A stretch of DNA of 64,000 nt from JAPLUA01 sp964625855 (GCA_964625855.1 CAZVFC010000022.1:69672-133671); one strand, 5' to 3'; shown: positions 44,748 to 52,575, numbered from the stretch's first letter. Notes: generated from the sequence alone by a model not told the origin. Numbers and translations: made by a program.

Positions 44748-45226
44748 TGAAGTTCCGCCTCGTGGACAAGATTCTCGACTGGTCGCCTTACGAGCGCATC
44801 ACGGGCCTCAAGGCGGTGTCGTTCGAGGAGTATTGTCTCAAGGAGGCTTTCGGCGATGAGGCCCGCCTGCCGGAGACGCTTCTGCTGGAGAGCTTCCTCC
44901 AACTGGGCAACTGGCTGATCCTGCTCTCTTCCGATTTCGCGCGGATGGGCATGGTGATCCGGATGACCGAGGTTCGCTTCGATGGTTACCTGTTGCCAGG
45001 GCAGCAGGTGCGCATGGAAGTCTCGATGTCCCGCGAGCGTGAGGACGGCTTCGAGTTCTCCGGCCGGGGTCACGTCAACGGGCGCTCGGTCATCCGCGGC
45101 AGTGGCTGCCTGGCGGTGCCAGTGCCAGCGACTGAATACGTCCAGCCTGACGACCTGCGCGTAGTATTCTCGGAAATCTACGAGCCCGAGGTCGCGGGTA
45201 AGATTACGCCGGAGAGCGCCTCCTGA
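44747..45226 (+). CDS. Hotdog-fold protein, FabZ-related, catalytic His absent
   Basis: 159 residues from the ATG at 44747, which overlaps the upstream stop by one base. The core LPETLLLESFLQLGNWLI lines up with MPGVLVIEGMAQLSG of the dehydratase at 39904. The Glu is kept, but the preceding segment (EYCLKEAFGDEAR) lacks the catalytic His of D-H-F-P. It may be a non-catalytic subunit, a chain-length or substrate-specificity partner of the active hotdog protein, or a thioesterase-like variant. It closes the fatty-acid-like half of the cluster; a palindromic element separates it from the radical SAM half. Confidence 0.8.
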   Translation: MKFRLVDKILDWSPYERITGLKAVSFEEYCLKEAFGDEARLPETLLLESFLQLGNWLILLSSDFARMGMVIRMTEVRFDGYLLPGQQVRMEVSMSREREDGFEFSGRGHVNGRSVIRGSGCLAVPVPATEYVQPDDLRVVFSEIYEPEVAGKITPESAS

Positions 45227-45252
45227 GTATGTGCGGGTATGAATGCGATGGC

Positions 45253-45360
45253 GTGGGGCAGACATTCCTGTCTGCCGGTAGAGCGGACTTTCGAGTCCGC
45301 AGCAGCAGACCTGGCGGCTGGAAAGCCGCCAGCACCGGCAGACAGGAATGTCTGCCCCAC
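45253..45360. repeat. Composite palindrome with four tetraloop hairpins
   Basis: A perfect 27-bp inverted repeat (45253-45279 and 45334-45360) encloses two more hairpins. In order the stems and loops are GGCAGACA-TTCC-TGTCTGCC, GCGGACT-TTCG-AGTCCGC, GGCGGCT-GGAA-AGCCGCC and GGCAGACA-GGAA-TGTCTGCC. In RNA two loops would be UUCG and GGAA, which are stable tetraloops. It sits in the 175-base gap between the two halves of the lipid-type cluster and may attenuate, process or stabilise the transcript. Confidence 0.9.
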
Positions 45361-45401
45361 CGCAAGATACGCCAACGCGCCTATGATCCAAAGCACTCAG
45401 G

Positions 45402-46811
45402 ATGAAGGCACTGCGTCCATATACCTATCTCGGAACCGTCACCGGCATGTGTCGGGAGTGCCGCCAGGTGGTGCCGGCGCGAGTCATCGAGCAAGGCGGA
45501 GCGGTCTATCAGGAGCGGTTGTGTCCCTCATGCGGCACGGCGCGGGCGCGCATCGCGGACGACAGCAAGTGGTATCTCGGGCGGGCGGCGACCACTGTCC
45601 GCTGCAAGCCCGCCCGCCTGCCAGGAACGCCGGTGCAGCGCGGATGTCCGCACGATTGCGGGCCGTGTGAATTCCACGCCAATGCCTGCCATTTGCCGGT
45701 GTTCTCCGTGACCAACGCCTGCAACATGGACTGCCCGATCTGCTTCACCTACAACCGCCCCGACCAGCGCTACTTCATGAGCCGCGCAGAACTGCGGTCC
45801 TTGCTGGAGCGGTTGCTCGAGCGCGCCGGGCCAGTTGATTTGGTCAATGTTACGGGCGGCGAGCCCACGTTACATCCGCAAATTCTCGACCTGCTGCACG
45901 AATGCCGGCGGCCGGAAATTGGCCGGGTGACGCTGAATTCGAACGGCCTGCGACTGGCAACTGACTTGGAATTCTGCCGCGCGCTGGCCGACCTTGGCGT
46001 CTATGTCATTCTGTCCTTTGACACCTTCCGCCGCGAGACTGCGCTGCGCATGCACGGGTGCGACGTCGTTGCCGAGAAGCGTCGCGCGCTCGACAACCTG
46101 CAGTCGTTCGGCATCGGTACCACCCTCCTGAACGTGATGATTCGCGGCCTGAACGACGGCGAGGTGGGAGAGGTTCTGGCCCTGGCAAGAGACTATTCGG
46201 TAGTGCGGAGTGTCACGGTGCAGACCATGACGTTCACGGGGAAGGGCGGCAAAGGTTTTCAGCCGCGCGAACGCATGCCCCTGGATGGAGCGGCCAAGGC
46301 CATTGAAACCGCAACCAACGGCGCCATGCGGGCCGCCGACTTCTTCGCGCACCCCGGCGCCCATCCACTCTGTTACAGCGTCGCCTATTTCCTCAAGGAT
46401 AACGGGCGTTACCGGTCCTTGACGGACTTTGTCCCCGTCAACGAGCTGCGGTCTATGTTTGGCGACGGCTATCTCTTGCAGCCGGACGATGCGAGCCAGG
46501 ATGTGTTTCGCCGCGCCATTGACCGGCTATGGAGTTCGGGCGACCCAACGCAAATGCTGCCGACGATTCGGAAGTTGTTGGAGCGGATGTATCCGCCGGG
46601 CCAGGCGCTGTCGGCGACGGAGCGGCAGGCCGTGGCCGAAGCCTGTCTGCTGACCGTTTATCTGCATTCGCACATGGACGAGGACACGCTTGACCTGGGG
46701 CGGCTGGGTGCTTGCCCCGACCAGGTGCCGGACCCGGAAGGCAGGCTGATCCCTGCGTGTGCCTACAACCTCTTCTACCGCCAGAAGGACCCGCGCTTTT
46801 GGTGTGGCTGA
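45402..46811 (+). CDS. Radical SAM protein of MJ0619/Tes type (first copy)
   Basis: 469 residues. An N-terminal zinc- or iron-binding cysteine pair set lies at C17/C20 and C41/C44. C82, C86, C89 and C96 follow (GCPHDCGPCEFHANAC), then the radical SAM C107-X3-C111-X2-C114 (NACNMDCPIC). VNVTGGEPTLHP binds SAM. The C-terminus LIPACAYNLFYR has one more cysteine typical of the group. From memory this arrangement matches the archaeal MJ0619 family, whose member tetraether synthase (Tes) joins two lipid tails through radical carbon-carbon bond formation. Bacterial relatives are linked to membrane-spanning lipids. Placement beside fatty-acid-type genes supports a lipid substrate, but the exact reaction is inferred. 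Confidence 0.85.
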   Translation: MKALRPYTYLGTVTGMCRECRQVVPARVIEQGGAVYQERLCPSCGTARARIADDSKWYLGRAATTVRCKPARLPGTPVQRGCPHDCGPCEFHANACHLPVFSVTNACNMDCPICFTYNRPDQRYFMSRAELRSLLERLLERAGPVDLVNVTGGEPTLHPQILDLLHECRRPEIGRVTLNSNGLRLATDLEFCRALADLGVYVILSFDTFRRETALRMHGCDVVAEKRRALDNLQSFGIGTTLLNVMIRGLNDGEVGEVLALARDYSVVRSVTVQTMTFTGKGGKGFQPRERMPLDGAAKAIETATNGAMRAADFFAHPGAHPLCYSVAYFLKDNGRYRSLTDFVPVNELRSMFGDGYLLQPDDASQDVFRRAIDRLWSSGDPTQMLPTIRKLLERMYPPGQALSATERQAVAEACLLTVYLHSHMDEDTLDLGRLGACPDQVPDPEGRLIPACAYNLFYRQKDPRFWCG

Positions 46812-46853
46812 TTAGCGTGACACGGATCGCAGCTCCAGCATGCCCAACCTCCA

Positions 46854-47471
46854 GTGAATAGCGCACAACCAGAGGAACCGACTGCCAACTCCGGCCCCCG
46901 GCCCGCGCTCGAGGAGTTCCGCCGCTTCCTGAGGGGGGAAACCGGCGTGCGCGTTTTCACGCATCCCACCGGGCATCCTTCGCGACCCACTGGCTTCTGT
47001 CCATGCGACCGTTCACTGCTCCCCAGACTATGGTTCTACTTGAAAGCCGCCGCCCTGGTGCAGGTGTTGAAACTGCCCTTCAACGCGCCGAAGGTCGCCC
47101 TCTTGCGTCGGCTGGGTGCGAACATCGGAAGCGACGTCTATCTGTCGGTTGACGCCTGGATTGATCCCACCTTCCCACAACTGCTGACCATTGAGCCGGC
47201 GGTCATGGTGGGTGTCGGCGCGCGGATATTCCTCCACGAGTTCCGCCGCGACCAGTTTGTGGCGGGGCGGGTGACCATTCGTACCGGAGCGGTCGTTGGC
47301 GCCTTCTGTCTCATCGGGCCGGGCGTCGAGATCGGACAGGGGGCGGTCGTGGCGGGTGGCGCGGTCGTGGGGCGCGACGTGCCCGCGGGCATGATGGCGG
47401 TCGGGAATCCGGCGCGGATTCTGCCCCTCAAGCCGGTTGGCCCCGGTGCGGAAGGAGCGAACCATGACTGA
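46854..47471 (+). CDS. Hexapeptide-repeat acyltransferase
   Basis: 205 residues from a GTG at 46854. The nearby ATG in another frame stops after five codons, and no in-frame ATG occurs before residue about 117, so the GTG is likely the start. The second half is a left-handed beta-helix of hexapeptide repeats (IGSDVYLSVDAWID, VTIRTGAVVGAFCLIGPGVEIGQGAV rendered as separate repeats, AVVGRDVPAGMMAVGNPARI). Family members transfer acetyl or longer acyl groups from CoA or ACP. A hydrophobic segment near residue 60 (LWFYLKAAALVQVLKLPF) may touch the membrane. It lies between the two Tes-type genes and overlaps the second by eight bases, so it may acylate a lipid head group. Confidence 0.82.
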   Translation: MNSAQPEEPTANSGPRPALEEFRRFLRGETGVRVFTHPTGHPSRPTGFCPCDRSLLPRLWFYLKAAALVQVLKLPFNAPKVALLRRLGANIGSDVYLSVDAWIDPTFPQLLTIEPAVMVGVGARIFLHEFRRDQFVAGRVTIRTGAVVGAFCLIGPGVEIGQGAVVAGGAVVGRDVPAGMMAVGNPARILPLKPVGPGAEGANHD

Positions 47472-49008
47472 TTACCTGGCGCATTCGAGCGTCGTTGGTG
47501 AAGCAGGTAGGGACGCCTCGCCGAGGCGTCCGCTCCCGCCCCAACACGGACGCCTCGGCGAGGCGTCCCTACCAACCAGTGGCGAATGCTCGCCTGATTA
47601 CCTCGGCACGACTCAGTCGGCCTGCCGCGTTTGCGGACGGCTCATCCCCGCGCGCGTGCTTGTCCGGGCTGACGGAGTGTGGTTCCGCAAGCATTGTCCG
47701 GAGCATGGCCCGCAGGAGGCGCGTATCTATGGGGACGCAGCGGGCTACTTGGGCCTGGGCCGCTTTCATCGCCCGGGGGCAGTTCCGCTGGCGTTTGCGA
47801 CTGCCGCGCATGGATGTCCTGATTCCTGCGGGCTCTGCCCGGAGCACGAGCAGCATGTTTGCCTGCCCATCCTGGAGATCACCGATCACTGCGACCTGGA
47901 TTGCCCGATCTGCCTGGTGAGCAATCCGGGCCGCGCGCACCTGGATCGCGCGGTGGTGGGACGGATGCTCGACGGCCTCATCCGCGCCGAAGGACAGGTG
48001 GATGTGCTCAACCTCTCCGGTGGCGAGCCAACCACCAATCCTCACCTGCGCGAGATTGTGGACGAATGCGTGGCGCGCCCGGAGATCCTGCGCGTCAGCC
48101 TCTCGACCAACGGGCTGCGCCTGAGCCGCGCTCCCGAACTGCTCCGCTTCCTCGCCGAGCGGCGGGTGATTATCTCCCTGCAGTTCGATGGGCTGGCCGA
48201 TGCGATCTACCGGACCCTGCGGGGCGCGCCCCTGCTCGACGCGAAGCTGAAGCTGATTGACCAGTGCGCGGCGCTGGATGCGCCGATGTCATTGACGGCA
48301 ACGGTTGTGGACGGAGTCAACAGCGGGCGCGCGGCGGAGGTCGCCGACTTGCTCTTCCAGCACGAACACATCCTCAGTGCGATGTTCCAGCCCGCTGCCT
48401 ACGCCGGAAACGCCGCCCGGCTCACGCGCCCGCCCACCGCGGTGACTATCCCGGAGTTGATTAGCGCCCTGCGCGGCGCGGGCCGCGGCGCGGTGTCGCC
48501 GGCGGACTTCTCGCCGCTGCCGTGCAGCCACCCGGCCTGCTTCGCGCTGGCCTTCTATCTGAAGGTGGACGGCACCCAATTCCTGCCGCTCCGCCAGATG
48601 GTGTCGGAAGCGCGCTACCTGGACCTCATCCAGAACCGCGCCATCTTCGGCACGGACGCCGAGAGCTTTCGCCATGTCACCGACGCGGTCTATGATCTCT
48701 GGTCCGGCGCTGGACCGGCGGGGTGCGCGCCAGGGTCGGCCTGCGCCTGCAATCAGTTCCTCTCGGACAAGGCGCTGAAGACCATCAAGGGCCTCCTCAA
48801 CGCCGCCACGGCGCAAGGCGGCTTCTCTCCCAAACGAGCGCTGGCCGTCGGCGAGCGCGCGGTGAAGTCCATCTTCATCCATCAGTTCATGGACCGGGAC
48901 ACCTTCGACCTGGCGCGGGCGAGGAAATGCTGTCAGGTTTACCCGCAACCGGATGGCAGGCTGATGCCTGCCTGTGTCTATAACTGTCTCAAACGCGGCT
49001 GCGCATGA
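47464..49008 (+). CDS. Radical SAM protein of MJ0619/Tes type (second copy)
   Basis: 514 residues from the ATG at 47464, overlapping the acyltransferase by eight bases. The cysteine plan repeats that of the first copy: C54/C57 and C78 (CRVCG, KHCPEHG), then C118, C122, C125 and C133 (GCPDSCGLCPEHEQHVC), then the radical SAM C143-X3-C147-X2-C150 (DHCDLDCPIC). LNLSGGEPTTNP binds SAM and LMPACVYNC closes the protein. The paralogues match from DYLGTTQSACRVCG onward; residues 15-37 before it come from an in-frame palindromic repeat. Two paralogues suggest two successive radical couplings or a heteromeric enzyme. Same family inference and uncertainty as the first copy. Confidence 0.86.
   Translation: MTDYLAHSSVVGEAGRDASPRRPLPPQHGRLGEASLPTSGECSPDYLGTTQSACRVCGRLIPARVLVRADGVWFRKHCPEHGPQEARIYGDAAGYLGLGRFHRPGAVPLAFATAAHGCPDSCGLCPEHEQHVCLPILEITDHCDLDCPICLVSNPGRAHLDRAVVGRMLDGLIRAEGQVDVLNLSGGEPTTNPHLREIVDECVARPEILRVSLSTNGLRLSRAPELLRFLAERRVIISLQFDGLADAIYRTLRGAPLLDAKLKLIDQCAALDAPMSLTATVVDGVNSGRAAEVADLLFQHEHILSAMFQPAAYAGNAARLTRPPTAVTIPELISALRGAGRGAVSPADFSPLPCSHPACFALAFYLKVDGTQFLPLRQMVSEARYLDLIQNRAIFGTDAESFRHVTDAVYDLWSGAGPAGCAPGSACACNQFLSDKALKTIKGLLNAATAQGGFSPKRALAVGERAVKSIFIHQFMDRDTFDLARARKCCQVYPQPDGRLMPACVYNCLKRGCA
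47506..47573. repeat. Double palindromic element inside the second Tes-type gene
   Basis: The arms 47506-47532 and 47547-47573 are a perfect 27-bp inverted repeat with a 14-base spacer. Each arm contains its own near-perfect palindrome (GGACGCCTCG-C-CGAGGCGTCC). The element keeps the reading frame and encodes residues 15-37, upstream of the conserved core of the protein. Confidence 0.9.
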
Positions 49009-50030
49009 AGACCAGCGATCGGACCTTCGTCGTATGGCTTGTGGCCGGCATTGTCGGTGCCGGCCTGCTGCCGATCCTCCTCTATTGGCTCTTGTTCGCG
49101 GACGCGTCTGGTGTATCGGTTGACGGCGCGCGCTCGTTGGCGGCGCAGACCAACTCCGCCGCGGGGGTGACGGATGTCCGCTCACTGAGCATCGCCAAGC
49201 AATGGCTCGCCGTCATGACCGGTTTCGTGATCAAACCAGCGCACATGCTGCTGTGCCTGGCGCTGATTGTCTGGCTGTGGCGTCAGCGCGCGCCCGATCT
49301 CGTTGCCCTCCGCTGGGGGCTGATCACTTTTCTGCTGGGCGAAGCCTCTTGCGCGGAGAACTACCTCGCGTGCGAGGGGCGCTCCGAGCTTTGGGAGTTT
49401 CTTCACAACTATGGCATGTCGGTCGGCTTCGCGTTCACTGCCTACGCGCTGCTGGAAGGCCTGGACCGGCGGGTCATCAAATACAGCCCCGCCAAGGAAC
49501 GCTGTGCCGCACTCAGTCTGTGCCGCGCGTGCATCAAGTACGCGGAAGTACCATGCGGCCTGCGGCGCCTCTTTCACCTGCTCATCCCGGCGTCCATCCT
49601 GCTGGCGAACATGCCCCTTTGCGTGCGGCCGGAGGTCGTCTCTTACAACGTCACCGTCCTGGGCACGTTGACCAACTACTCGCATCTCATTTCCGACCAG
49701 TTGTACGAAACATGGTATTGCTCCGCCCTCGCCATTCTCCTGCTGCTCGTGTCATGGCTGGTGCTCTGCTTCAAACGCGACGACCCGGTGGCGCTGTCGA
49801 AGGTCTTCTTTGCGGCGGCGATGGGTCCCCTGGGCTTCGGGCTGTTCCGCCTCTTTCTATACTCCGTTTATCGTGATGAACTGCTGTGGGCGGCACTCTG
49901 GGAGGAAGTCACTGAACTGCTGTTCGTTGGGTCCGTCGGCTTTGTGCTGTGGGTGTTCCGCGACTCGCTGTTCTTGCGGCAGACCCCCGCCGCGGTTGCG
50001 CAGTCGAGTCCCGAGGAGGCTTTGTCATGA
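49005..50030 (+). CDS. Polytopic membrane protein of unknown function
   Basis: 341 residues with about seven membrane segments (for example FVVWLVAGIVGAGLLPILLY, MLLCLALIVWLW, LLLLVSWLVLC and LLFVGSVGFVLWVF). Polar and acidic residues recur at membrane borders: GEASCAENYLACEG, LWEFLHNYGMS, DELLWAALWEEVTELL. Cysteine pairs occur in the loops (SCAENYLAC, LCRACIKYAEVPC). I do not recognise a family. It is coupled by ATGA overlaps to radical SAM genes on both sides, so it likely works in the same pathway, perhaps as a membrane enzyme, electron-transfer partner or lipid carrier. Confidence 0.75.
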   Translation: MKTSDRTFVVWLVAGIVGAGLLPILLYWLLFADASGVSVDGARSLAAQTNSAAGVTDVRSLSIAKQWLAVMTGFVIKPAHMLLCLALIVWLWRQRAPDLVALRWGLITFLLGEASCAENYLACEGRSELWEFLHNYGMSVGFAFTAYALLEGLDRRVIKYSPAKERCAALSLCRACIKYAEVPCGLRRLFHLLIPASILLANMPLCVRPEVVSYNVTVLGTLTNYSHLISDQLYETWYCSALAILLLLVSWLVLCFKRDDPVALSKVFFAAAMGPLGFGLFRLFLYSVYRDELLWAALWEEVTELLFVGSVGFVLWVFRDSLFLRQTPAAVAQSSPEEALS

Positions 50031-51061
50031 TTGCGGGCCTGGCGCACGACCTCTCGAAGAAGCTCCGCTTCGCTTGTTCCTGCCTGCGACGCCGGCTCAT
50101 CCACGTCAATCTCCAGCTCCTTTACGATTGCAACTATCGCTGTGGAATCTGCGAGTTCTGGACGGACCGTTTCCGGCATAAGCCCCGGCTTTCTGCCGCC
50201 GATGCGCGGCTGATCGCGGGCAAGCTGGACGAGACCGGGCCGAAGATCATTTCCATTGGGGGCGGTGAAGCCATGTTACACCCGGAGCTGGTAGAAATCG
50301 TGCGCATGCTCGGGGCTCGCCACTTCCCGGTAATGATCACCAATGGCTCGCTCGTCACCCCGGAGCTCGCGCGCATGCTCTTCCAGGCGGGCATGGTTGA
50401 GATCAGCGTTTCCCTCGACTACGCCGACCCGGCCAGGCACGACGCCCAGCGCGGTGCGCTCGGCGCCTTCGAGCAAGGGCTGGCGGCCCTAAAAACGCTC
50501 CAGGCCAGTCGCACCCACCCCGAGCAGCGCGTCCATTTGATCGTGGTCATTATGGACGACAATCTCGCGGAACTTGAGCCTCTGATTGAGCATTGCAGGG
50601 CGATGGGCATCACTTGCCTGGTGACGCTCTACAGCCGGAGCCGCGGCAGCAAAGGCGGTCGGAAGCCGCCGGCTGATGTGAGCGCGCAGTTGCTCCGCCT
50701 CAAGCGGCGGCATCGTCACTTCGTCCCGCTCCGCGGCTATATCAAGCGGTTTTCCGAGGCTGTCTCCGAGGGAGGCATTGGTCCGTGTTACGCCGGGCGG
50801 AACCTGTGCAACATTGACAGCCAGGGCAACGTGGGCTTTTGCATTGACCGCCTGGAAGACGTGGTTGGAAACATCCTGTCGGAGGAAATGAAGACGCTGG
50901 AAGCGCGGCTGCTCCAGCGGCAGCAGACCAACACCTGCCGGGACTGCTGGACCAGTTGCCGCGGCTGCGTCGAGTCATTGCTGTACGGCGAGCAGCGGTG
51001 GCTGAACCTCCTGGATTATTTCCGGATCACCCGCCCGGTAGCGCTGGGGGGCCGATTCTGA
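50027..51061 (+). CDS. Radical SAM protein with SPASM-like C-terminus (third of the cluster)
   Basis: 344 residues from the ATG at 50027, overlapping the membrane-protein stop. The radical SAM motif is C35-X3-C39-X2-C42 (DCNYRCGIC), followed by SIGGGEAMLHPEL. The C-terminal part contains CYAGRNLCNIDSQGNVGFC and TCRDCWTSCRGC, a SPASM-type set for auxiliary Fe-S clusters. It lacks the N-terminal cysteine region of the two Tes-type proteins, so it belongs to a different branch. Relatives such as HpnJ-like, peptide-maturation or methyltransferase-type enzymes are possible. As the last gene of the cluster it may carry out a separate C-H modification of the lipid product. Confidence 0.85.
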   Translation: MIAGLAHDLSKKLRFACSCLRRRLIHVNLQLLYDCNYRCGICEFWTDRFRHKPRLSAADARLIAGKLDETGPKIISIGGGEAMLHPELVEIVRMLGARHFPVMITNGSLVTPELARMLFQAGMVEISVSLDYADPARHDAQRGALGAFEQGLAALKTLQASRTHPEQRVHLIVVIMDDNLAELEPLIEHCRAMGITCLVTLYSRSRGSKGGRKPPADVSAQLLRLKRRHRHFVPLRGYIKRFSEAVSEGGIGPCYAGRNLCNIDSQGNVGFCIDRLEDVVGNILSEEMKTLEARLLQRQQTNTCRDCWTSCRGCVESLLYGEQRWLNLLDYFRITRPVALGGRF

Positions 51062-51135
51062 ATGATTAGACTGGCGTAGTGGCGTCTCGGCAGAGCGCTC
51101 GCTACGCGTGGCTATGCGAGACCTTGAGGCGGGAG

Positions 51136-51235
51136 TCACTCCACCTCCGGCTTCCCGCCGAATAGTTGCGGCAAATCCATCACGCCGTGCTGGATGCGCA
51201 AGATTTCAGAACTGTGGCCGATAGCTGACCTTCAC
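51136..51235 (-). pseudogene. Internally deleted RelE/ParE-type toxin
   Basis: It starts with a GTG overlapping the antitoxin stop (GTGA) and reads MKVSYRPQF before a stop. In another frame the sequence continues EILRIQHGVMDLPQLFGG and ends near 51136, which resembles the C-terminal strand and tail of RelE/ParE-type toxins. Such toxins are about 95 residues; only about 32 codons remain, so the catalytic middle is gone. The antitoxin is intact. Assignment rests on position and the tail motif. Confidence 0.5.
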
Positions 51236-51450
51236 GAGTGCTTGGCCGCACGCGCCAATCCCCGCTTTAATGCTCCTTCCCAGTCTGCTGCTGCAGGACC
51301 CGCCGGGCCGCTGTTCAAAGCCTCATTCACCCATTCCTGATGAACGGTCCGCAGTTCGGCTTCCTGAAGCTCACAGAGCCGGTCGAGTATTTCCCGCCGT
51401 TCGTCAGGCCTGAGGGTGGGCAAGAGATCCAGGATTTCAGCTTTGCTCAT
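51232..51450 (-). CDS. Addiction-module antitoxin-like protein
   Basis: 72 residues from the ATG at 51450 (a GTG at 51459 is possible). The sequence MSKAEILDLLPTLRPDERRE, followed by ILDRLCELQEAE, is typical of the short antitoxins of the 'putative addiction module component' family common in this phylum: one amphipathic helical region and a variable tail (EWVNEALNSG). It is followed by a toxin remnant, so it is now an orphan antitoxin. It may still bind its own promoter or other toxins. Confidence 0.7.
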   Translation of the reverse strand: MSKAEILDLLPTLRPDERREILDRLCELQEAELRTVHQEWVNEALNSGPAGPAAADWEGALKRGLARAAKHS

Positions 51451-51746
51451 GCTCAACACCTGCGTTAGGCCACGCCCAAAGACAAGCGCTTCGGACGAGT
51501 CCGTGCAAGACCTGCAGCACGCTGCTCCTGCCGTTTACGATCAGCGTTTTCAGGGCAATGATTTCACTGGGCCAGAGGGCCTTTGTTGCAAAACATGACA
51601 TTCTCACGGCCTGATCCGCGCAGGTCGCTGAGCGTGGCTAGCGCGCCGATCGAAAGAACCCCGTTCTTGAGGACTGACAGAGTCATCACCCCCAAATCAC
51701 GTTCTCCAGGTTTGACAGCACCGAGCCGCTATGGGATAAAGAAGTT

Positions 51747-51911
51747 GTGAAAGCTGTGAAGCTAGTGGTGGAGAAGAAGACCGCGGGAGCACTCGCCGTG
51801 GAAAGGCACCGCCCTTTGATGAACAAGCTTTCCGACGTCAACCGCCGCCGGCTGCGCCGCCGCGCCGCAGAGCTCCTGTATGGACGCGAAACCGCTTCGG
51901 CTGGCCGTTGA
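51747..51911 (+). CDS. Small ORF upstream of the PIN protein, possible antitoxin
   Basis: 54 codons from a GTG at 51747, giving MKAVKLVVEKKTAGALAVER and a basic tail (NRRRLRRRAAELLYG). It overlaps the PIN gene start by 32 bases, the usual spot for an antitoxin of a VapBC-type pair. No known antitoxin DNA-binding motif is recognised and the start is uncertain, so it could be spurious. Confidence 0.35.
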   Translation: MKAVKLVVEKKTAGALAVERHRPLMNKLSDVNRRRLRRRAAELLYGRETASAGR

Positions 51912-52389
51912 CACCAACCTGCTACTTGACTTGGCTGACCGCGATGAGGACGTCCTGGACGCCGTGGCGGTGATCGAGCAACGGCTGCCCCAAGGAGACT
52001 GGCTGGTTTCTCCCTCCGTGCTGGACGAACTCGCTTTCCTGGCCGATTCGGGCGATACGCCCCAACTTCGCCAGTCCGCCCGGCTCGCCTTTCGGCAACT
52101 CCGAACCGGGCACCGCTTCCGCGCGCTGTTGGACCTCCCGTTTCCCTCCGATTACATCCAGCAAGTCGCCGACGAGCTTCGCCAGCGGGGACTCGTGCCC
52201 ACCGCGGAAACACATGACTCCCGGGTGCTGGCCGAAGCCGCTTTCTTGCAGTGTGCCCTTCTGCTGACAAGCGACTCCCACCTGCGCGGGGTGGACCACG
52301 AACTCCTGGTTCTCGTCCTGAATCCATTCGACCTGACCCCGCCAGTCATTGCCACCCCGCGTGAGATCGTCCGCAAGTTCTTCCGCTGA
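51880..52389 (+). CDS. PIN-domain protein (VapC-like ribonuclease)
   Basis: 169 residues with the PIN fold. The first acid lies in RLAVDTNLLLDLAD, the conserved Glu in SPSVLDELAFLA, and the late Asp in LTSDSHLRG after THDSRVLAEAAFLQCALLL. These make the metal-binding acidic site of VapC-type RNases. It is longer than a standard VapC (about 130), and the spacing LVSPSVLDELAF is typical of PIN domains outside classical toxins. It may be a toxin with the small ORF upstream as antitoxin, or a solitary nuclease. It lies in a region of TA remnants. Confidence 0.78.
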   Translation: MDAKPLRLAVDTNLLLDLADRDEDVLDAVAVIEQRLPQGDWLVSPSVLDELAFLADSGDTPQLRQSARLAFRQLRTGHRFRALLDLPFPSDYIQQVADELRQRGLVPTAETHDSRVLAEAAFLQCALLLTSDSHLRGVDHELLVLVLNPFDLTPPVIATPREIVRKFFR

Positions 52390-52575
52390 GCTCTGCTCGC
52401 GCCTTTCGCGCGCCTGACTGGCAACGCCTGGAAAGCCTGCCTGGTTTATCACCCCCAATGGCCGAACCCTATAAGACCTCTGCCTTCATCATTCCGCCTT
52501 CCCAGTATGCCGGCGGTTCTGTCGGTGCGGGGCCGGTTGGTCAGCCCAATTCCCACGGGCCGAAGTCCGCAGGTA

